Shown: positions 11,990 through 23,239, counted from the first letter of the stretch. The stretch is 64,000 nt of DNA from Acanthosepion lycidas (GCA_963932145.1 OZ010605.1:30155813-30219812), one strand, 5' to 3'. Notes: generated by a model from the sequence alone, not told the origin. Made by a program: numbers and translations.

Positions 11990-12660
11990 TTTGTAGACTG
12001 GGGATTCTTCATGTTATCCCGACTTACGTCGTACAACAGCATCTGAACAGCCAACCAACCTCAAGTGGAAGTTCTATATACGATTCATCGCTGAAGATGG
12101 AGGTAAAATGATTGGCTCCCTGTATCGCTCCAGTAAGTACCTGACTCCTCATGCTATCCTCTACATTTATAAGAGCCAGATCAGGCCGAAATTGGAGTGT
12201 GGTTGCCATATTTGGACTGGAGCTGCTCAGACTTCACTTTCCAGTCTTCAAAAGCCATATCCGAACCTTTGAATTATTTTCCACGCTTAAACCTCTCTTT
12301 CACAGGCAAAATGTGGCGAGTCTTTCACTGCTGTATCGCTACTGCCATGGAAAGCGTCATGGCGAACAACATTCCTTGGTTTTACCAGGTCTAACCTTCA
12401 TGGATATGATCCACCATACCAGTTACCCACATTACCTCCGTATTCCATCGGCGAGAAGTCAGTTCCACTCAACAAGCTTCTTCCAATGAACCCCTGCCCT
12501 GTAAAACAGACTCCCAAGAGAATGATTCCCCAATCACTAAAATCTGACTCTTTCTAGAGTTAACCATTATCTTCCATATAAACTACGCCTTAACGTAAAC
12601 TTCTAACCCGAGTGTCCCCCAGACCTTGTTCAGGGTGAACCCTACCGTAAAAAAATCACC
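11990..12660 (+). pseudogene. L2/CR1-like LINE RT C-terminal fragment
   Basis: In shifting plus frames it encodes GSLYRSSKYLTPHAIL, IYKSQIRPKLECGCHIWTGA, SLSSLQK, and after a frame change HGYDPPYQLP and KLLPMNPCP. This is the thumb and C-terminal tail of a non-LTR RT (YKS.IRP.LE...IW.GA is diagnostic). Several stops and shifts interrupt it and nothing upstream remains. The minus-strand fragment at 62150-62460 ends in the related FPRTTVRWNRLPRRC, so the window holds two copies of this type. A 3' block with TTGTTCAGGGTGAACCCTA lies at 12610-12650. Confidence 0.75.
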
Positions 12661-12829
12661 TGTAAACAACCATGAATTAATCTAATATTCGTACGATTGA
12701 TAAATTTTAAATCATGATGTATATTTAACAACACGTAGAAGATGTAGAATTGTCTTATTTTGTATTATTTCTTCATAACAATAAATTGAAATGTCACAAG
12801 GCATTTGTCATTAACCTTTTATAATTTTG
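12661..12829. other. Possible isolated transposon end
   Basis: TACGATTGATAAATTTTAAA at about 12691 resembles the terminal repeat of the element at 23817-24539 (its right end read in reverse is CGATTGATAAATTGTCGTC). No partner end is visible. Confidence 0.3.
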
Positions 12830-13640
12830 ATCCTGAACAACAAAGAAATATCGGGAGAATGATGTTTTATGACACAGCTACTAAAACTGTCAGTTGTAAG
12901 AAGACAGACCCTATCGTCTTTAGCAAGAGGGTGGGATAGCTCAAGATGCGAGATACAAGCTGGAGACGTCAGTATAAAGACAGTACAAAAGTGTATGCTA
13001 TCCGAGGAGTGTTTTAACAGTCGGTGGAAAACGTGACGCAAAAAATCTCCGAAGGAGTATCGGAATAGCGAAAAATGCCTTCCAGGAACTAAGCACAGAA
13101 TAAATAAACAAGAAAATGTCCTTGGCAAACAAGCTAAAAGTGTTTAACTCTTACCCAATATCAGCCGACCTATATTCCATTTAATTGATGGTCAGTTTCC
13201 TCACGGAAAGGAAGACTTGAGGCAACGGATATGTGGCTCTACAGAAGGGTGTTGAGAATGACAGAGGCGAAGAATGTGAATTCCCAAGAAGGTTTAAGGA
13301 AAATAAGAACAATAAGGACGCCTGAATGGGAACGAGACAGCTGGAAATTATATGACAGATAATGAGGAATGACACATAATTAATTAGCCCTCGGACACAC
13401 AGTTAATGACACATACTGAATGACGCATACTGAATGATACATACTTAAAATAACAAAAAGATAATTGAATATGTGAGCAACGAAAATGTTTTAAGGAAAA
13501 TAGAAACGAAGCGAACACGTTCACGTAAGATCAGAAAGAGACAGTTGAGATTACAGGAAAAACAAATGAGGAAAGATGGCTCATATGATCTGACAGTCAA
13601 GAAAGCAAAAAGCAGTAAGAAATTTATTGTAGAGTTTCCA
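12830..13640 (+). pseudogene. RTE-type LINE RT C-terminal fragment
   Basis: Plus-strand frames contain RIGIAKNAFQE and MSLANKLKVFNSYPISADL (the thumb region, usually ...K...VLK.Y..S.LLYG). After about 300 bp and a frame change, the best part is VLRKIETKRTRSRKIRKRQL, near 13480-13560. This is the NEEVLRR...R.L...IRRRQL.F.GH tail of endonuclease-RT proteins common in marine animals. The sequence between is broken by stops and by a small ACATACTGAATGA tandem repeat at about 13400-13445. Related minus-strand pieces lie at 20560 and 21640. Confidence 0.65.
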
Positions 13641-13789
13641 AAGAACAGGTGCCAGTTCAGGAGCATATTTCTCAAGGACTATTGCAGGGATACCATCAAG
13701 TTCACATGCTTTGTGATAATCCAGATCAAAGATGATAGCAGAATTATGAAATAATTTTTATGCATCGCAGTCAATAGAGACTCAGTTCT

Positions 13790-13792
13790 AAG

Positions 13793-13830
<38 letters not shown>

Positions 13831-13841
13831 TGAAAACAGAC

Positions 13842-13876
<35 letters not shown>

Positions 13877-13887
13877 TGAAAACAGAC

Positions 13888-13918
<31 letters not shown>

Positions 13919-13986
13919 TGAAAACAGACATAGATAGATAGATAGATAGATAGACAGACAGATAGATAGATATGAAAACACACACA

Positions 13987-14046
<60 letters not shown>

Positions 14047-14071
14047 GACAGATAGATAGATAGATATGAAA

Positions 14072-14140
<69 letters not shown>

Positions 14141-14240
14141 TGAACTTTAATAAGCATGAACTAAATAATATAGGTATGAACAAACTGGCTAAGTATGGAA
14201 AGATCGAAATAGATACATACATTCATATGAATATATTGTG

Positions 14241-14291
<51 letters not shown>
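13790..14291. repeat. (GATA)n and (TA)n microsatellite complex
   Basis: GATA runs separated by a recurring TATGAAAACAGACATAGATA spacer (13830, 13877, 13918) show tandem duplication of run plus spacer. TA runs follow at about 13985-14040, 14082-14110 and 14247-14291. The Tyr-Leu-Ser-Ile minus frames are artefacts. Confidence 0.9.
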
Positions 14292-14295
<4 letters not shown>

Positions 14296-14391
14296 GTTGG
14301 TGCAAAAATAATGACGTAATAATGTCGTTTTTTGACGTATTTTTAACGTCAAAAAACGACATTATTACGTCATTATTTTTGCACCAACCTA

Positions 14392-14392
<1 letters not shown>
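14292..14392. mobile_element. Perfect palindromic mariner MITE
   Basis: Two 47-bp arms (14292-14338 and 14346-14392) are perfect reverse complements around a 7-bp loop ATTTTTA. The ends begin TTAGGTTGGTGCAAAAATAA, and TA lies on both sides because it sits inside a (TA)n tract. Both arms are identical to the end of the mariner remnant at 10757-10803. In layout it parallels the human MADE1/Hsmar1 pair. It has no coding capacity and would have moved with a transposase supplied in trans. Confidence 0.95.
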
Positions 14393-14436
<44 letters not shown>

Positions 14437-14541
14437 GATATAGATAGATAGATAGATAGACAGATAGACAGATAGATAGATACATACATACATACATACA
14501 TACATACATACATACATACATACATAGATACTGTCTGAGAT
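14393..14541. repeat. (TA)n, (GATA)n and (TACA)n microsatellites
   Basis: TA to about 14435, then GATA/GACA, then about ten TACA units (14482-14525). Confidence 0.9.
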
Positions 14542-15269
14542 TATGCAATATGCAAAAAGGCTACTACTCCCAAAAATACTTCGGATACTTAGATCGACAT
14601 AGATATAAATATATTTAGATAGGTATGTTGCTAGCCTCAAACAAATGTAGTAACTGAAATACACACAGATACATATATGTGTACGTGTGTGTCTCTCTTT
14701 ATGTGTCTCTGCGTGTGTGTTGTTGATGTACATATACAAAAGCTCTAAAATACCAAACAGGATGAAATGGCTTCAGCAGGCAATAAAAACTGACATAAAC
14801 GGACATTTCATCTCACCTACAAGTCTTTTTCACAAATCAATTATTTTTTTCTTCCTCACTCTTTTTATATCCAGTTTTATTCCGAAAACCTTTTCTATTT
14901 ATTCAGATTTCTTGCCTTGATAACCAGTCATTAATAGTTTGCGTTTAGTTTGCGGTTTTGCTGTCTCAGTTTGACGCTCGAAAGTCAAAGCCCAATATCG
15001 ACAAAAATGTCGTGATAAATCCAACAAGAGTGAGAATATCATTCGAATCCACACGTGCAATTGTAATATAGACTCGCCTGTAAATGATCGACAGTGGGAA
15101 ACCTGAAGTAACTAGCGACAGAGACGTCATGGTAAAGCTTGCTAATACTAAGAATATAAGTCTTAATTGCTTAAAGAAATAATGCCAAAAAGTATATGAA
15201 AAGAAAACACCAAAGATGCTTGATAGTAGTAAAGTCTTTGAATTGCAAAAAATAGTGGAATTCGAAAAC
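14542..15269. other. Stretch with a hydrophobic open frame, no recognised gene
   Basis: A minus-strand frame (15382 to 14966, 138 codons) is rich in Phe/Leu/Ile with two or three membrane-like runs, for example LLLSSIFGVFFSYTFW. Its 5' end overlaps the dispersed repeat at 15270-15390, and no receptor or channel family could be recognised. Probably a chance frame in T-rich DNA. Confidence 0.3.
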
Positions 15270-15670
15270 TGTCCTGGGAATGACAATAAACTACATCCAA
15301 ACGTAAGGCATTTGATAAGGAGGTTTTGGGGAAGGTGGAACCTCATCTCAATTGCTGTTGTTCTGACCCGAGGTGGTAGCACCTGTTATATACATACACA
15401 TACATACATTCCGCTTTCGTACACACACACACATTACACCTCTGAAACTTTATTGCTGTAGTCAGGCGCATAATCAGTGCAACAAACACTAACTACGTAG
15501 CCGTCCTGGGTATGACGATAAACTATATCCAGGTAGTGGGTATGATGATAAACTAAGTCCGGCAGCAATGCCTCTGATCACGCGGTTTTTGAGGAGCATG
15601 GAACCTCTTCTTAATTGCCGGTGTTCTAAAGTTCACCCTGACCCGGGGTGATATCACCTGTTAGTGTCCT
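15270..15670 (+). repeat. Two copies of a GC-richer dispersed repeat
   Basis: Both blocks (about 15270-15390 and 15500-15665) run GTCCTGGGnATGACnATAAACTA, then a GGnTTTnGnGnAnnnTGGAACCTC core, then TGACCCGnGGTGnTAnCACCTGTTA. Both are on the plus strand about 230 bp apart. Between them lies CA-rich sequence. Family unknown to me. Confidence 0.55.
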
Positions 15671-16502
15671 AGCTATGGGAAAATAGTTAACCCCAAACTC
15701 GGGTCAAAACACTATGAAAATGTAAAAATAGGTTTTAATGCCAGGAATATTTTTTGAAGGAAAATTATTACCAACAATACATTTTAAAAAAATATTACCA
15801 GCAATAAAAATTTTGTCAGCATTAAAAAAAAAACATTGAGATAAACCAAACCAAAACGGAACTCGAAAAAAAAAAAAAAAAAAAAACATCGACAGAAACT
15901 TAATCATGAGACCTACAAAATACGAATATATATCAGAATATTCTGTAATAATGATAATTTTCTCAGTTACCGAGAATAAAATGCCTGGTGAACGGATTAG
16001 CAAAATTGTATTGGCTGAACGAACAAAAACGACTCTATGAGCCCGAAGAACCCCTTCAATAGTCATTTAAGTAGCGATGCCGGCATTAAGAAACGTAACA
16101 GAACTGCCGACAGAAATCTGCCGGTAGATTAGTTTTAAGACTTCCATTTCATCACCTGGAATTGTCCCATGGGACAATAGACAAGTGGATTAAAACGTTC
16201 GTGTATTTGGTGATTGTTTTCAATCCCCGGAAAAGAGCACTGGAAACAAGCTAGTAATAACTGAAGCAGAATTACACGGAATATCCATAGACAGTGGAAA
16301 ATCTTGTTCAACTGTTGGAGAATAATCTATTACTATAGATCGAAAAAAAATCTATGGCTTACCCGTATTGGTAAGCTCCTGATGAAGACCGAAACGTCAG
16401 GATAATCGTCTGCATATAAATAATGATTCTCCTCATCCCGTAAGTTCAGCCAAAGACAATAAAAATGCATTTTTAATATTTTCGACTTGTTCTATTTTAA
16501 TA
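15671..16502. other. Unannotated stretch with one hammerhead-like motif
   Basis: A poly-A run lies at 15867-15886. At 16377-16402 CTCCTGATGAAGACCGAAAC and the following GTCAGG combine CTGATGA and GAAAC with flanks that could pair (CCTGA/TCAGG). The rest shows nothing. Confidence 0.35.
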
Positions 16503-17382
16503 TTAGGCTGTTGCATATATATGTTCGTTTTTTTTTCTGACTTTCTGTGAATGATCTCAAAGAATAATTTTTCGTAGGATTTTTTTTTCTTCTTTGTAAC
16601 TCTGGTCATCCTGTTAAACTGTTGCCAAACATTATTGAAATTTTGTTTCAGATTTTTGAAAAGGAATGCCTAGTAGAGAAGAATGATTATGTTCGACATC
16701 TTTTAATCATGGTAACAAAACTGCTCGAAACATTTGAGCTGTGTTCGGAGATGACATTATTACGGACAGAATGGCACAGTAATGGTTTTTCCGTTTCAAA
16801 GAGAGCAAGTTCGAACTTACAAAGTGTCCGTGTTCTGGCCGACAAGTTCAGTTTCATGAGAACCAATTCACACGTTGATTAAATAAGAACCGTGCCAGAC
16901 CCCAAAGAAAATTGGCTCAAGAGATTACAAGATCTAATGTTGCTGTCACTTTTTTGCTAACGACCAAACGTATATTGAAGACACGTACAGGCTCAAAAAA
17001 GTAATTCAGCTGAAAAATGTGTGTGATTATTCAAAATGACAACCACATCGCTAATATGACTAAACATGCAATTTGAAAGTTCTGCCATATTCTCCTTGTT
17101 TAACTCCCTGAAGACTACCACATTTTTTGGTCGCATTCTAACAGTTTGAGGGGTGTGTCGTTCAACAACAGCGTGGAGCTTAAAACGTGGCTTGCTGAAT
17201 TTTTCGAGTCAAAACCGAGTGATAGCTATCTTTGAGGCATTGAACATTTAGTGGATTTGTTGGCAGGATGTCATAACCAATGAAGAGGAATACATCGTTG
17301 AATGAATCGTCAGAATTATTAATAAGTAATAAATACTGAAATAAATTATTCCAAACAATCCGAATATCTCTAACAAACCTAA
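16503..17382 (+). pseudogene. Internally deleted mariner element
   Basis: Ends are TTAGGCTGTTGCATATATAT on the left and ACAAACCTAA on the right, imperfect mariner-type terminal repeats. The N-terminal helix-turn-helix part is recognisable at 16650-16880 (ending ...RTNSHVD, the usual ...P..S....EN.D segment). The C-terminal part lies at about 17080-17320, with YSPCLTP then DYH-like residues and, after frame changes, LAEFF, KPSDSYL and the tail WQDVITNEEEYIVE. The middle, including the first two catalytic Asp residues, is gone, so 880 bp replaces the usual 1.3 kb. YSP.L.P.DYH and the WQ.VI...G.Y tail point to the Mos1/mauritiana-like group. Confidence 0.75.
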
Positions 17383-17509
17383 TACATATTAAAAAGAATT
17401 TTTATCAAATTATAACAAATATTATATATTAGTCGATCTATATAAAAAAATATATATTTAAAATAATTTTATACGAAAATAAACACATTATTTAATCATT
17501 TCCCCACAA

Positions 17510-17990
17510 ACAAGGCGATAACGCCAGTAAGAAGCAAGGGATTACTGAGTGTGAAAGAAGAAAGACATTGTTAAGGATCGAGGACAATAAAGAACCAGAG
17601 ATAGACGATGGCGATTGACATTACATTTAAGTTTTTAAGATCAAAGTTCACTGGGAAGCAAGAAATCGGAAAAGAGTTCCACGTGTGAGAAATAGAAGAG
17701 AAGAAATTGTTAGCGAAGAAATTATGTTTGCGCCTATCAATTTCAACTGTAAAATGATGAGACCTACCTGCCAGTCTAGTACAGCGCTTAAATTTGTAAA
17801 GTCCAGATACCAAAATGGAAAGCTTGTCAGAACAATTACCAAAAAAAATATTTATAGGATAGACTCAGGGAAGCTACATTATGACAATGGAAAAGATGTA
17901 AAGTCAGGATCTATAATATTACAGATTCTTCTTAGGATTTTGTCAAGATTCTATAGATTACAATTTCATCTTTAAAACATACGTCTGAAG
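17510..17990 (-). pseudogene. jockey/L2-like LINE 3' fragment
   Basis: Minus-strand frames contain YKFKRCTRLAGRSHHFTVEI, NNFFSSISHTWNSFPISCF and LKNLNVM. This is the far C-terminal tail of the RT family also seen at 42400-42663, where the order is HEFKRSTRLASRSHLFTVE...MSRTSRLWKSLPYSCFP. The 3' end carries the family's CCTTGCTT..TGGCGTTAT-like terminus near 17510-17530. It is 5' truncated with stops. Confidence 0.75.
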
Positions 17991-18709
17991 CAAACAATTC
18001 TATATTTTCCTTTATTTACACTTTGTGACGACATTTCCATCGTTCACTGCACTTGTGACGAAATCCGAGGTATCTGTATATACACCCAACTCGCTATGTT
18101 CACAGGTTTGTCTTCTTGGCCGAAATCGCATTCAACAAAAAATAATAACGACAGTTGTTTTTAAAGTCACTAGTTGGGAATTAACATCAGTAAGATTTCT
18201 CATTTCACCGTGGTATTCTTCCTTCAGCTTCGAGAAATGGACTGCTATCTTACTAACCTCCAGCCACGGAAAACAACCCTTACATTCACTGCCTGTTGAT
18301 TCGGTCACTGCTGATTCCTCACTGCCTGCTGGATTTTTCACTGCTTATATGGATAATGGCTAGGATCCAATTCCCCTATCCATCCGTTTGTGTTCCGGGA
18401 GTTTTGAGACTACCCTAAACCCACACGAATGGTCAAATCTTCAAAGGATTATTTTTATGATTATCTAAAATCATTGATAATGATTTTTTTTGTGTTTTCC
18501 AATTCAAAGGCAGCATTAGGCATAAGTCCCCAAAACACTGACACTTAAGTTTACTCAAAATGGACTGGAGACAAATACACAGATAACTAAGTGGACTTAA
18601 TAGAAAAGAAATTTATCTACTTATCGTCTAAAGATGTGTGAGAAATTGTATTGCTACATTTTTTTTTTTTTTAGGTTTCGTAACTTTGATTTATTCAAAC
18701 TTTTGTTCG
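17991..18709. other. Unannotated stretch
   Basis: Open frames exist on both strands at 18025-18363 (112 codons plus; 69 codons minus), but neither shows a family signature. The minus one has a short heptad-like run (FSKLKEEYHGEMRNL). A 14-T run lies near 18660. Otherwise nothing seen. Confidence 0.3.
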
Positions 18710-19298
18710 CTAGGAAGTCGTATGAATACGCTTGACACCGTGGAAAAGGTGGATGGGGCCAAGTACAGGACACTGAAGATGAGTCATGGCTAGGTGTTCC
18801 AGCATGACAATGACCTAAAGCGTATGGCTATGGCAACAAAGGAGCAACTCAAAAAGAACATCAAGGTAATGCAATGGCCTAGCTAGTCTCTGGACCTTAA
18901 TTATTTAGAGAAAATGTGGAGGGAGATGAAACTTTGAAACAACAACCTATAAACCTTAAGGATTTGGAGAGGATCTGCAAAGAGGAGAGTGACAAAATCC
19001 TCCCTGGAATCTGTAAAAACTCGGTAACCAACTACAAGAAACGTCTATCAGCGGTGCTTGGCAACAAGGGTTTCTTCACCAAATAATAAGTTGTTTATAA
19101 GGTGAAATACTTATTTTTTCAATAAAAAAGAAATAAATGTTCAAAAATCAATATAATGTGATTTTCTAGAATTTTTATTTTATATTCTATCTCTCAATTT
19201 TAAAGACGGACCTACCCTGAAAATTATAGACCGTTTCTATTTTTGTAAGTTGAGAAACATCAGCAGGGGATGAAATACTTATTTTCCGCTCTATAGGT
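18710..19298 (+). pseudogene. Tc1-family transposase C-terminal half and 3' end
   Basis: In frames broken by stops it encodes LDTVEKVDGAKYRTL, FQHDNDLKRMAMATKEQLKK (second catalytic Asp inside QHDND), [22 protein letters not shown] (third acidic residue Glu) and a tail [13 protein letters not shown]...[15 protein letters not shown]. The order matches Tc1 transposases. The 3' terminus CAGCAGGGGATGAAATACTT followed by ATTTTCC closely resembles the end of Tc1 elements widespread in fish and other aquatic animals. The N-terminal DNA-binding half and left terminus are missing. Confidence 0.8.
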
Positions 19299-19600
19299 CT
19301 AATCATTTTACACTTGAAATTGCTAGATGCAATCGAAATTTCTATCCTAACAGTTTCTTCAATCGCACTTGTCTCTTCTAGAACTCTCTTCTGGCTTCTT
19401 GCTTTCCAGTCAACATTGATCTTCAAAAATGTAAATGTAATGTCAACCGTCATCTACCGTCCTCTTATTCTTTTATTGTCCTTTCTTCTTAATAATTGTT
19501 TTCGTCTATTCTTTCACACTCAGTAACCCCTTGCGTCTTAGTGGTCCTATCGCTTTGCTTTGGTTGAAATCAATCCAGATAATCTTCAGGTAATTTCAAA
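19299..19600 (+). pseudogene. jockey/L2-like LINE 3' end fused to the Tc1 terminus
   Basis: Begins at the Tc1 end with TAGGTCTAATCATTTTACAC. It continues through the family's tail (LLDAIEISILTVSS and TLFWLLAFQSTLIFKNVNVM, frames shifted) to a 3' block CGCTTTGCTTTGGTTGAAAT. The same Tc1/LINE join occurs at about 20335. Confidence 0.65.
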
Positions 19601-19679
19601 CTGACCCCTTTATTACATCTACGAGAATAGGTTGTTCTGGACTGATGTCGAGGGCTTTTGTCTTGAGCGGCTATCAGGA

Positions 19680-19965
19680 CTTTGCTCGTTATATCGCTCC
19701 AGATAGGTGAGTCCCCCAGTTATGTATCTAGAATATTATGTATTTACAAGAGTCGTATCAGATAAAAAATGGAGTATTGCTGTCAGATTTATCCAATCTT
19801 TTCTTTCCAGGCTTACTAGAGTTGATAAGCGTTTACCCGGCTTTGTAGTTCGTGTAATATATTTTCATTTCTACAGCCCCCTCTTTACACAGGCGCAGCA
19901 TTTCAAACCCCTCGCTACTCTATAGCTATTTCCATGTCAAATCTTCTGATGGACAACATTGTTTA
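19680..19965 (+). pseudogene. LINE RT thumb fragment
   Basis: Plus-strand frames contain LYRSR, IYKSRIR-KMEYCCQI (19737-19785) and, after shifts, PPLYTGAAFQTPRYS. This corresponds to the IYKSTIRP.MEYC block of the family. It lies downstream of a 3' end of the same type, so it is a separate insertion or a rearranged piece. Confidence 0.6.
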
Positions 19966-20299
19966 GTTCCAACAGTTCAGATCTTTACAGCTAAGACTTG
20001 AGCGAACTATGGCAAAAAGACATTTAAAAATAGGAACCTCACGCGTTTTTAGATTTAGTAACAAGAATTACTCAAGCGGCCATCTTTTTTTCTTTTCTTT
20101 TTTTTAATGTCGCCACAAAATAGAACGGAAAGAAAGAAAGAAGATATATCCGATATATATATATAAATTATCCGAAACTTGCTCAAGAAGTGAGAAATTT
20201 TTCGAAATCTGAACGTTACAATTGTTATCCGAGTGCTCAGTATAACACTGTAGGAACTAAAAAGCTGTGGTAGAAACAGGGCAATCCAAACGACAGCGC

Positions 20300-20455
20300 A
20301 GAAAATCAGCAGGAGATGAAATCCTTATTTTCCGCTCTGTAGGTCTCATCATTTTACACTTGAAATTGCTAGATGCAAGCGAAATTTCTATCCTAATAGT
20401 TTCTTCTCACGCACTTCTTTCTTCTAGAACTCTCTTCTGGCTTCTTCCTTGAGAG
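20300..20455 (+). repeat. Second copy of the Tc1/LINE join
   Basis: ATCAGCAGGAGATGAAATCC followed by TTATTTTCCGCTCTGTAGGTC matches 19256-19300. The next roughly 110 bp (GCTAGATGCAAGCGAAATTTC..., TTGGCTTCTTCC end) match 19320-19405 at about 95% by eye. The junction between two unrelated elements is shared, so this is a segmental duplication rather than an independent insertion. Confidence 0.75.
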
Positions 20456-20559
20456 CAGAATGCGTAGAACAGTGTTGGACGCTTGAGAAGACGTGCAGCC
20501 ACTTAATACTCCATATACGCCAACAGCCTTATTCTTATTCTTTTATATGTTGTGTCACT

Positions 20560-20950
20560 TCAAGATGTAAGCGGTCATGGCTCTCCACAACATACTATCT
20601 TTTCTAGATCTAAGTAATGTTTATCAACTTGCTCTTAATCCCAGTCCATGTTTTGCCATCCATTCACACAAAATCGTTTGGTGGATTATTCCTAATTTCC
20701 ATTTGCTTCTTTTGCTTTCAGTATGTTTCTTAAGTCCTCTTTCTTCGTTATGCGCTTCATAAATTTCAGTTGTCTTGTTCTGATTCTTTCTGTGAGCGTC
20801 TTTTTTTGTTCCTAATTTCCTTAAACGTTCCTGGTTCTTCACATTCTCCGCCTGTGATATTCTCAGCATCAATCTGTAGAGCCATATCTCTGTTGTCTGA
20901 AGTCATCGCTTGAAGAAGTTGTCTAGCATTCACTGACATATAGGAGAACT
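20560..20950 (-). pseudogene. RTE-type LINE RT tail, copy 1
   Basis: Minus-strand frame 20872-20624 reads LRISQAENVKNQERLRKLGT, then the R.L...R..Q..F.GH region decayed to KNQNKTTEIYEAHNEERGLK, and near the end ILCEWMAKHGL. This matches the C-terminal tail of endonuclease-RT proteins (MLRI.WTEHVSNEEVLRR...). Upstream on the minus strand LQTTEIWLYRL continues the pattern. The endonuclease and palm are absent. Confidence 0.65.
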
Positions 20951-21182
20951 TTCCAAATCAATTTTCATGTTTTTACAAACCAAAATTTCTTAGATTTAAT
21001 GAGAATTCCTCTCACTCATTCTCCAGCCATATCTATCATATATTTGTCATGAAGTTTAATATTAGCATTAATATCTGGAATTTCAGTCTGAAATACAATC
21101 GGTCCTGACCCGTCATCTCGTCTCCAGTCAGTTTCTCACCGATCTGACGTGGTTTTACTCTGTCATTTCTACAAATAATTTC

Positions 21183-21560
21183 ATGGCAACTACTCGGGTG
21201 AGAATCGTGTTTCGACTACATAAGGTTAAGAGTGCTACTCAACTGGAAATTAGGTCTCACCGTTGTCCTGTTGTAATAGCAACAACCACTTTTACTCTGA
21301 CAGTTTTTTTTCTCGTACTCTCCACCTGTAGAACTAACTACCGCTTTCTTGGTACCCGACAATCTTCAGATATTTAAATGCAACGTCAATCGCCATCTTC
21401 TGTCTTCTTGATCCACCCACCTTTTTGTCCTTTCTTCAATCCTCCCTGTTATTATTTTTCTCATTTTCATTCACTTTCACTACCTGTAACCTCTTGAATC
21501 GGAGTGGCTTTGTCCCCTTGCTTAGGGCGAAGCGATTAAAAACAACAAAAACCACATCTA
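21183..21560 (+). pseudogene. jockey/L2-like LINE 3' end
   Basis: Holds RLHKVKSATQLEIRSH (family tail L..FK.STRLA.RSH) and the remaining C-terminal codons. It ends in a 3' terminus CCTTGCTTAGGGCGAAGCGA followed by TTAAAAACAACAAAAAC, which is the most complete terminus of this family here. A (TTC)n tract follows at once. Confidence 0.65.
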
Positions 21561-21612
21561 TTCTTCGTCTTCTTCTTCTTCTTCTTCTTCTTCTTCTTCT
21601 TCTTCTTCTTCT
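21560..21612. repeat. (TTC)n microsatellite
   Basis: About 17 TTC units immediately after a LINE 3' end. Confidence 0.95.
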
Positions 21613-21639
21613 ATGTATTGCTTCACTTTAGGAGGTAGG

Positions 21640-22110
21640 CGACCATGGTTCTCAATGACTTCCTTTGTCACTCTATTGTCCTACTTACGAAAATGCAAGG
21701 CCCTCTAAAGTTTACATCGCAGTTCAGTACTCATTTTTTGTTGCCCCTTACTACTCATACCAATCCATATTTTATCATGCATTCACACAAAATCCTTAGA
21801 TTATGCCATGTTTCTCTCTCAATTGTATGTCCTATGAGTGTCTAATTCTCTTAGTTCTCTTTCCTCGCTAAGTCCCATAAATTTCACTCATGTACAAGTT
21901 TTATTATTGTTCTCGTTTTCCTTAAAACTTATTTGTTATTAACATGCTCCGCCCATCGCATTCCCAGCATCCTTCTGTCGAATCACATCACCTTTGCCTC
22001 AAGTCTCTTTTTCTACTTTGAGAAGATTAACCAGCATTTACAGTCATATAGGAGAACTGATATTACATAGCAGTTCAGTACTCATTTTTTTGTTGACTGT
22101 AACGAGTTCT
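21640..22110 (-). pseudogene. RTE-type LINE RT tail, copy 2
   Basis: Nucleotide-level match with copy 1 (both contain CATGGTTCTC/CATGGCTCTC, CATnCATTCACACAAAATC, and TCATATAGGAGAACT at the far end), in the same minus orientation about 1.1 kb away. Frames are more decayed than in copy 1. Confidence 0.6.
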
Positions 22111-22889
22111 TCTACTCTCTCGAGTAATCAATTTTGAGATCTAGCGGTATTGAGAAAAATGCTTGAGATTTGAGAAAACTTGCTGTCACTTGATCTCCAG
22201 TGGTAGCCATCCCCTATTTGATATGCAATTTAATATTTAGCATCAATATTTGGAATAGCAATTAAAGGAAGCTACTTACGAAAATGCAAGGCACTCTTAA
22301 ATATTGCAACATCTAAAGGTTTTAATGTTTTTTTTTTCTTCAGACTTGTTTGCTGTATTCTTTTGTTTTTTGTTTGTTCATTTTTTTTCCTGTGCAATAT
22401 TAATGTGTCCCTTAAATTGTCAACTTTATTCAGAACGGAATAAAGTAATATATTCCATAAACTTGGGCAACCATTACAGGGTTTTAGTGGTTTAGAAATT
22501 GAAAAGAAAGAAAAGAGAGCATTACTAGATGTTAAGATGCAAATGGGTCTTCTCTCCAAAATTCACTTTCAACAAGAGACTTCAATTAAATATTTTTTAA
22601 AAAAAAAAAAATGATCGTACTTTAAGAAATAATAAAATAAGAGATGCAGTAATTTTCAACATCGGTTCAAACGTCGATATTTTCAAGAGAATATTAGAGA
22701 TTTTAACTACCTGAATGGAAATCACGCATCTGAAAGTAGCTTAATGGTTACCGAAATGGAAAATGGAATATTCGAGCTTATTTCAAATTCCAGCTTTTTA
22801 TGTTGAATTTTTCTTCGCAATCAATACCCTTTGGAAAGGTATAATTCCATATCTTTTCGCCCTCAGGCTATGACTTCAATAGCAGTGTA
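22111..22889. other. Unannotated AT-rich stretch
   Basis: CTTACGAAAATGCAAGGC at about 22276 repeats 21673-21700, so a further scrap of the preceding repeat is present. Otherwise poly-T and poly-A runs only. Confidence 0.35.
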
Positions 22890-23085
22890 TTCATTGAGTG
22901 ATTCGTTTTTTGCGTCTTATCAACACTTTGCGGGTTATTAAAGCCAGAAAATATTTTTAGACTTTAAGAATGTTTTTTTCTTATTGGAGATAATAATGAT
23001 TTAAAATACAAGTCTTACTATTTAACCCATAGCTGGAGGAAGAAGGGGTATATACAAACCTAATCAGAATTTAACAACAAACAAG
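22890..23085 (-). mobile_element. SINE 3' part
   Basis: On the minus strand it holds AGCTATGGGTTAAATAGTAA, the TTTAAATCATTATTATCTCC block and the TTAATAACCCGCAAAGTGTTGATA tail seen in the reference SINE. The tRNA-like head is absent. Confidence 0.65.
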
Positions 23086-23239
23086 AAATTATAATATGGG
23101 TATAAAGTGGGTGATCAATTCTATATTAAAATCAATATATAAACACATCCTCATTTTGTGGCCATGTTTGTTTCTATACATTTATATTCAAGAGAATTCA
23201 AATAAATCTAAAAGTCATGCCTCTTCAGCTAATCAGTAT

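Noticed and set aside
14966..15382. 138-codon hydrophobic frame as a membrane receptor fragment
   Set aside because: It overlaps a dispersed repeat, has T-rich composition that yields Phe/Leu by chance, and shows no family motif.
18025..18363. Overlapping frames on both strands as coding
   Set aside because: Neither frame has a start context, motif or composition better than chance.
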